Source of the DNA: an uncultured Prevotella sp.
GTDB lineage: Bacteria; Bacteroidota; Bacteroidia; Bacteroidales; Bacteroidaceae
DNA length: 18,244 bases
NCBI GenBank assembly: GCA_937895845.1
Contig: CALBLK010000003.1
Span: forward strand, 1 to 18,244
Direction: 5' to 3'
The translations under genes were made by a program, and so were the position numbers. The notes beneath the pieces were generated by a model, which had not been told where the DNA came from, ran no database searches, and saw only the letters and a list, made by a program, of their open reading frames with translations. Positions 14,581-18,244 of this stretch are shown here, piece after piece (position 1 is the first letter of the stretch; every line of letters starts with the position of its first letter).

Positions 14581-15864
14581 ATGGAAACAATCAGATATCC
14601 CCGACGTGAAGAATGGCATCGCCTGGTGCGTCGCCCACACTTGGATGCGTCACAGCTCAACGACACTGTTTCTGCTGTGCTGGCCAGTGTCAGAGCTAAG
14701 GGTGATGCGGCCGTCAAGAAGTATGAAGAGCAGTTTGACCACGTGAAACTGAAAGGGCTTGGCGTGACAGAGAGCGAGTTTAGTCATGCGGAAACGATGG
14801 TTCCGAAAAAACTAAAGGATGCTATTCGCTTGGCCCACAATAACATTAGCGCCTTTCATCAGGCACAGCTGTTTGAGGGGCGCAAGATTGAGACACAGCC
14901 CGGTGTGACTTGCTGGCAGAAAAGCGTGCCAATCGGCTGCGTTGGACTTTATGTCCCAGGCGGAACGGCCCCCCTGTTCAGCACAGTTCTGATGCTTGCC
15001 ACTCCGGCAAGGATAGCCGGATGCGCGGAAATTGTTCTGTGCACTCCACCTTCACCAGACGGAACTGTCAACCCTGCCATTCTCTATGCTGCCAGGGTGG
15101 CCGGTGTCAGAAAACTGTTCAAAGCCGGGGGCGTGCAAGCCATCGGTGCAATGGCCTATGGAACAGAGAGCATACCTAAGGTTAGCAAGATATTCGGCCC
15201 TGGCAACCAATATGTAATGGCTGCCAAGCAGCAGGTCAGTCTGCACGATGTGGCCATTGACATGCCCGCAGGGCCGTCTGAGGTTTGCGTGATTGCCGAT
15301 GACAGCGCGCGCGCCGACTTTGTGGCGGCCGACCTGCTTTCGCAGGCCGAGCATGGTGCCGACTCGCAGGTGATACTCATCACCACCAGCGAGCGGTTAA
15401 TCAGACAAGTCATCACTGAGACAGATCGGCAACTCAAGGCTCTGCCACGCCGGGAGACTGCAGCCAAGGCTCTTGACAACAGCAGGCTTATCCTTGTTGG
15501 CAACAGTCAGGATGCCATTGATCTAGCCAACCTCTATGCTCCCGAGCACCTTATCATACAGACAGTCAACTACGAGGAGATGGCAGGACTGGTGACCAAT
15601 GCCGGAAGTGTGTTTCTCGGGCCCTATGCCTGTGAGAGTGCAGGCGATTACGCCAGCGGAACAAACCACACGCTGCCCACCCATGGTTATGCCATGGCAT
15701 ACAGCGGAGTGAACCTGGACAGCTACAGCCGCAAAATCACCTTTCAGCATCTAACCGCTGAGGGGGTGCGGCGCATTGGCCCTGCTGTGGCAGCCATGGC
15801 TGAGGCCGAATCGCTTGCCGCCCACCAAAGGGCCATGACCATCAGAATGGAAAAGGCAAGGTAA
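14581..15864 (+). CDS. hisD: Histidinol dehydrogenase
   Basis: HisD performs the last two oxidations of the pathway, L-histidinol to L-histidine, with zinc and NAD. The 427-residue length is typical. The sequence shows PIGCVGLYVPGGTAPLFSTVLM (117-138), FGPGNQYVMAAKQ (205-217) and the signature region DMPAGPSEVCVIAD (227-240). Zinc and catalytic residues match the E. coli enzyme: Gln255 and His258 in SQAEHGADSQ, Glu322-His323 in APEHLI (E. coli Glu326-His327), Asp356 in SAGDYASGTNHTLPTHG and His415 near the end (E. coli His419). It is the second gene of the operon. An ACAGGT/ACCTGT inverted repeat flanks the hisG-hisD gap (from 14524 to 14566), significance unknown. Confidence 0.98.
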   Translation: METIRYPRREEWHRLVRRPHLDASQLNDTVSAVLASVRAKGDAAVKKYEEQFDHVKLKGLGVTESEFSHAETMVPKKLKDAIRLAHNNISAFHQAQLFEGRKIETQPGVTCWQKSVPIGCVGLYVPGGTAPLFSTVLMLATPARIAGCAEIVLCTPPSPDGTVNPAILYAARVAGVRKLFKAGGVQAIGAMAYGTESIPKVSKIFGPGNQYVMAAKQQVSLHDVAIDMPAGPSEVCVIADDSARADFVAADLLSQAEHGADSQVILITTSERLIRQVITETDRQLKALPRRETAAKALDNSRLILVGNSQDAIDLANLYAPEHLIIQTVNYEEMAGLVTNAGSVFLGPYACESAGDYASGTNHTLPTHGYAMAYSGVNLDSYSRKITFQHLTAEGVRRIGPAVAAMAEAESLAAHQRAMTIRMEKAR

Positions 15865-15924
15865 ATTGCGCATCCAGAAAAGCAGGGAGTTACCTGCACA
15901 CATATTTATCACTCAAAAAGCACT

Positions 15925-16959
15925 ATGAGACCATTGCAAGAACTAACACGCAAGAATATATGGAGGTTGCAACCTTACAGTAGCGCGAGAAACGAGTACA
16001 GCGGAAAAGTGGCCAAGGTGTTTCTCGATGCCAACGAGAGCCCCTATAACAAACCGTTCAACCGCTATCCAGACCCTCTGCAGACCGAGGTGAAAAAGGC
16101 AGTTGCCAGAATCAAGGGCGTAGAGGCCGGACAAATTTTTGTGGGTAATGGCAGCGACGAAGCCATAGATCTGTCCTATCGCTGTTTTACATGCCCGGGC
16201 ACAGACAATGTGGTGGCCATTGAACCCACATACGGCATGTACAGAGTGTGTGCCGACATCAACGATGTTGAATACAGGCCCGTGCTGCTTGACGAGCATT
16301 TTGACATTGATGCAGAAAGGATACTCGCCGCCTGCGACAGTAACACAAAGATTGTCTGGCTGTGCAGCCCGAACAACCCAACTGGCAATGCGCTCTGTCG
16401 CGAGGAGATGCTTAAGGTCACAGACCGCTTTGACGGCCTTGTGGTCGTTGACGAGGCTTACAGTGATTTCTCGACCGTGAAGAGTCTGCGCCATGAGTTG
16501 TCATTCCACCCCAACCTCATCATTCTCAACACGATGAGCAAGGCTTGGGGCTGCGCCTCCATCCGCATGGGAATGGCTTTTGCCTCAAAAGAAATCATTG
16601 ACATTTTCAACAGGGTGAAATATCCGTATAATGTTAGCGGGCTGACCCAGCAGCAGGCGCTGCGAGCCCTAAGTGACCCCTATGAGGTTGACAAGTGGGT
16701 CAGAATGTTAATCCAGGAGCGCGACAGGATGATGGAGGCATTCAGACTTCTGCCCATTTGTCAGAAAGTGTTCCCTTCCGAAGCCAATTTCTTCCTTGTC
16801 AGAGTCACTAACGCCCAAGCCGTATATGACTATTTGGTGAATAGGGGCATTATCGTGAGAAACAGGACAAAGGTGGCGCTCTGCCATGACTGTCTTCGGA
16901 TAACCATAGGCACAAAGAGTGAGAACAATGAACTGCTGGCAGCCCTGAGAGGGCTTTAG
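15925..16959 (+). CDS. hisC: Histidinol-phosphate aminotransferase
   Basis: HisC is a PLP enzyme that converts imidazole acetol phosphate to L-histidinol phosphate with glutamate as amino donor. The 344-residue protein shows FLDANESPYNKPFNRYPDP (33-51), VGNGSDEAIDLSYRCF (73-88), CSPNNPTGN (147-155), VVVDEAYSDF (173-182, with Asp176 and Tyr179 at the cofactor) and TMSKAWGCASIRMG (203-216), where Lys206 should form the Schiff base. It lies 60 bases after hisD. In many Bacteroidota hisB follows hisC, but here the next gene is a convergent endonuclease. The last codons and the stop overlap a 6-bp hairpin. Confidence 0.97.
   Translation: MRPLQELTRKNIWRLQPYSSARNEYSGKVAKVFLDANESPYNKPFNRYPDPLQTEVKKAVARIKGVEAGQIFVGNGSDEAIDLSYRCFTCPGTDNVVAIEPTYGMYRVCADINDVEYRPVLLDEHFDIDAERILAACDSNTKIVWLCSPNNPTGNALCREEMLKVTDRFDGLVVVDEAYSDFSTVKSLRHELSFHPNLIILNTMSKAWGCASIRMGMAFASKEIIDIFNRVKYPYNVSGLTQQQALRALSDPYEVDKWVRMLIQERDRMMEAFRLLPICQKVFPSEANFFLVRVTNAQAVYDYLVNRGIIVRNRTKVALCHDCLRITIGTKSENNELLAALRGL
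16941..16957 (+). terminator. Possible hairpin terminator overlapping the hisC stop
   Basis: AGCCCT (16941-16946) pairs with AGGGCT (16950-16955) around a GAG loop inside the last codons of hisC, followed by TT and the TAG stop. The T tract is too short for a strong intrinsic terminator. With only 9 bases between the convergent stop codons, any terminator must lie inside a gene. Confidence 0.3.
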
Positions 16960-16968
16960 CCGCATGTA

Positions 16969-17832
16969 CTACCACGCACAGAGGTCTGCCGAGGTTTCTA
17001 CGCGTTGCTCTATGTCATCGGGTAGCGCAGCGAAGAAGTCAAGCCCTGTGATACGCTCAACCTCGTCAACAGTGCTCACATAGTCACCCTTGGGATGGTT
17101 GCCGCCCTTGTTCTTGCAAACAAATCCGATGGCGTGTGGATTGGGGGTGATGCGCAGTATTACCTTATAGAAAGCCTCGGGCACAGTCACCCTGTTCTTC
17201 CCAATGGTCTTGTGCCGCCCCTTGTAAAGAATGGGTCCGCAGACGATATACAGTGTACCATATTGCCTGGCCCATATTCGGCACTGTTGCTCCATCTCAT
17301 TCCAGTCACCAGCGTTCAGCCCTTGTGCCTGCGGACAGATGTTGGTAAACAAAAACGACTGCCGCTGCGCCTCCTCGCTCCACCTGTTGTCTGCTGATGG
17401 GCACATGTGACCACGGTCATAGCCCGAGCGGTAATAGTCCCTGTCGGTGGCCCTTGGCTCTGGCACATCGACATCCTCTTGAAAGTCTATTCCCTTTCGC
17501 GAAAAAGCCCCCCTTGTGTGACTGGCAGTTAGGCTCCAGGCTACCCACCGGGGAATGCGGCGGACGGAACTGTAGCCAGCCTCGTAGCCGACACGGTGGA
17601 GCACCAGACACGGCTCACTGCCCCACGATGTCTGCCCTCCCACTTCATTCACCATCAACAGACTGTCCGTCCTAACATGGGAGCTCTTTGACACTAATGG
17701 CTGATGTCTGTCAGCTGATCCATCGCCCACCACCTTGTCCAATACAACGGAAAACAGTGTAATGACAGCGACAGCCATCACCGTAAAAACATGATATTTT
17801 CTGTTTCCTATCTGGTTTCTCCTGCGCTTCAT
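16969..17832 (-). CDS. DNA/RNA non-specific endonuclease, membrane-anchored
   Basis: Members of this beta-beta-alpha-metal nuclease family (NucA/Serratia nuclease) cut DNA and RNA without sequence preference, usually outside the cytoplasm. The 287-residue protein has a basic N-terminus (MKRRRNQIGNRKY) and one hydrophobic segment (about 14-31), either an uncleaved anchor or a signal peptide, placing the rest in the periplasm. The signature DRGHM lies at 139-143, with catalytic His142. By spacing with Serratia nuclease, Asn173 in GLNAGDWNEME and Glu181 should bind the metal. FLFTNICPQ and the later LYIVCGPIL also fit the family. It is a single gene, with stop codons 9 bases from hisC. A nutritional role (nucleic-acid scavenging) or DNA uptake barrier is possible. 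No immunity gene is adjacent, which argues against an intracellular toxin. Confidence 0.93.
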   Translation of the reverse strand: MKRRRNQIGNRKYHVFTVMAVAVITLFSVVLDKVVGDGSADRHQPLVSKSSHVRTDSLLMVNEVGGQTSWGSEPCLVLHRVGYEAGYSSVRRIPRWVAWSLTASHTRGAFSRKGIDFQEDVDVPEPRATDRDYYRSGYDRGHMCPSADNRWSEEAQRQSFLFTNICPQAQGLNAGDWNEMEQQCRIWARQYGTLYIVCGPILYKGRHKTIGKNRVTVPEAFYKVILRITPNPHAIGFVCKNKGGNHPKGDYVSTVDEVERITGLDFFAALPDDIEQRVETSADLCAW

Positions 17833-17956
17833 ATTTTACATACTTGTTCTTGTACGTTGTGCCAAGATAACAATTATTGACTATCCCATCCTGCCAACAG
17901 TACGCCACATTACTTGTGTATGAAATTTATTAAAATTCAGTTATATGTGTTTAACA
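17833..17956. other. Upstream region of the endonuclease gene
   Basis: AT-rich DNA with no ORF. On the minus strand TATCTTGG (near 17864-17871) is one base from a -7 box and could serve the endonuclease, but no -33 box is found at the right distance. Confidence 0.3.
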
Positions 17957-18009
17957 TTAAATTAGCAAACATTTTAATTTTGCCTTAAATTAGCAGACTT
18001 TTAATTTTG
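17957..18009 (+). repeat. Tandem pair of 25-26-bp direct repeats
   Basis: Two near-identical copies, 17957-17982 (26 bases) and 17985-18009 (25 bases), each contain TTAAATTAGCA and TTTTAATTTTG. They differ by one substitution and one missing base, with two bases between them. The two TTTTG ends together make the promoter listed next, so the duplication itself creates a spaced -33/-7 pair. Confidence 0.85.
17979..18009 (+). promoter_or_regulatory. Bacteroidota-type promoter facing right, formed by the direct repeats
   Basis: TTTG (17979-17982, end of repeat copy 1) is followed after 19 bases by TAATTTTG (18002-18009, end of repeat copy 2), matching the consensus fully. RNA would start near 18016, ahead of a hairpin and about 100 bases before the transposase-like ATG. 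Confidence 0.6.
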
Positions 18010-18022
18010 TATAAAAGCAAGT

Positions 18023-18049
18023 CGTTGGATAACAATAAGTTGTCCAACG
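18023..18049 (+). other. 11-bp hairpin in the leader of the transposase-like gene
   Basis: CGTTGGATAAC (18023-18033) pairs with GTTGTCCAACG (18039-18049) around an AATAA loop: ten Watson-Crick pairs and one G-T pair. No T tract follows, so it is not a typical terminator. It sits between the predicted RNA start and the coding start and could affect translation, or be an insertion-sequence end structure. Confidence 0.6.
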
Positions 18050-18115
18050 CATTCGTACGTCAGAAAATTCTCTTACCTTAGTGCTGTGAAAACTCAAATA
18101 AGGGGTATCTGACAT

Positions 18116-18244
18116 ATGGCAAAGTTATGCATAAATTCTGAGAAACTCGCCCCATTCGGCGGAATTTATTTTACGAACAAGGCATTTTTTGGCGCAGCCG
18201 ACAAACCCTGTGGGGAAGCTGTACGGATGCTAACCCAAAACTGT
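18116..18244 (+). CDS. Start of a transposase-like gene (possibly IS1380 type), cut by the right edge
   Basis: An ATG at 18116 opens a frame that stays open for 43 codons to the window end. It begins MAKLCINSEKLAPFGGIYF. The SEKLxPFGGI block resembles the N-terminus of Bacteroidota IS1380-family transposases as I remember them. A purine-rich AAGGGG lies 10 bases before the ATG, a good ribosome site. The residues after about 25 (AADKPCGEAVRMLTQN) do not look familiar, so it may be divergent or degenerate. Terminal inverted repeats and target duplication cannot be identified with only one end present. Confidence 0.45.
   Translation, partial: MAKLCINSEKLAPFGGIYFTNKAFFGAADKPCGEAVRMLTQNC

Noticed and set aside
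16969..17832. Secreted toxin with immunity partner, or a restriction/defence nuclease
   Set aside because: No adjacent immunity or methylase gene, no polymorphic-toxin delivery domain. A membrane-anchored periplasmic nuclease explains it.

Overview
The window looks like chromosomal DNA of a Bacteroidota bacterium, most likely a Prevotella-like member of the Bacteroidales. This rests on three things: promoters of the Bacteroidota type (a -7 box TAnnTTTG, sometimes with a TTTG -33 box 19-20 bases upstream), scarce Shine-Dalgarno sequences, and gene content typical of the group (short prolyl-tRNA synthetase ending in RSY, hisG-hisD-hisC, mannonate dehydratase beside a short-chain dehydrogenase). 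No database search was possible, so the genus is inference.

Layout. Bases 1-785 hold no convincing complete gene: an open frame cut by the left edge, a good leftward promoter with no obvious gene, and an array of 22-bp tandem repeats at 492-637. Next, on the minus strand, come polyphosphate kinase (ppk) and an Ppx/GppA phosphatase in one operon, preceded by a possible 41-codon small gene with its own promoter. A second minus-strand pair encodes a glycine-zipper/OmpA lipoprotein and a monofunctional peptidoglycan glycosyltransferase (mtgA). Divergent from these, four plus-strand genes run close together: proS, mannonate dehydratase (uxuA), an SDR oxidoreductase and valS. They mix translation with hexuronate catabolism. 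A two-way terminator separates valS from a minus-strand MltF-like lytic transglycosylase lipoprotein. Divergent from that is hisG-hisD-hisC, the first steps and the aminotransferase step of histidine synthesis, without hisB. It converges, with 9 bases between stop codons, on a membrane-anchored DNA/RNA non-specific endonuclease. The right end is AT-rich with tandem repeats that form a promoter, an 11-bp hairpin, and the first 43 codons of what resembles an IS1380-type transposase.

The bulk of the window is ordinary core metabolism and envelope biology. No convincing undescribed multi-gene system was found. The parts that deserve attention are the non-coding ones: the 22-bp repeat array, the orphan promoter near base 310, the small ORF and structured DNA upstream of ppk, and the promoter/hairpin arrangement at the right edge.
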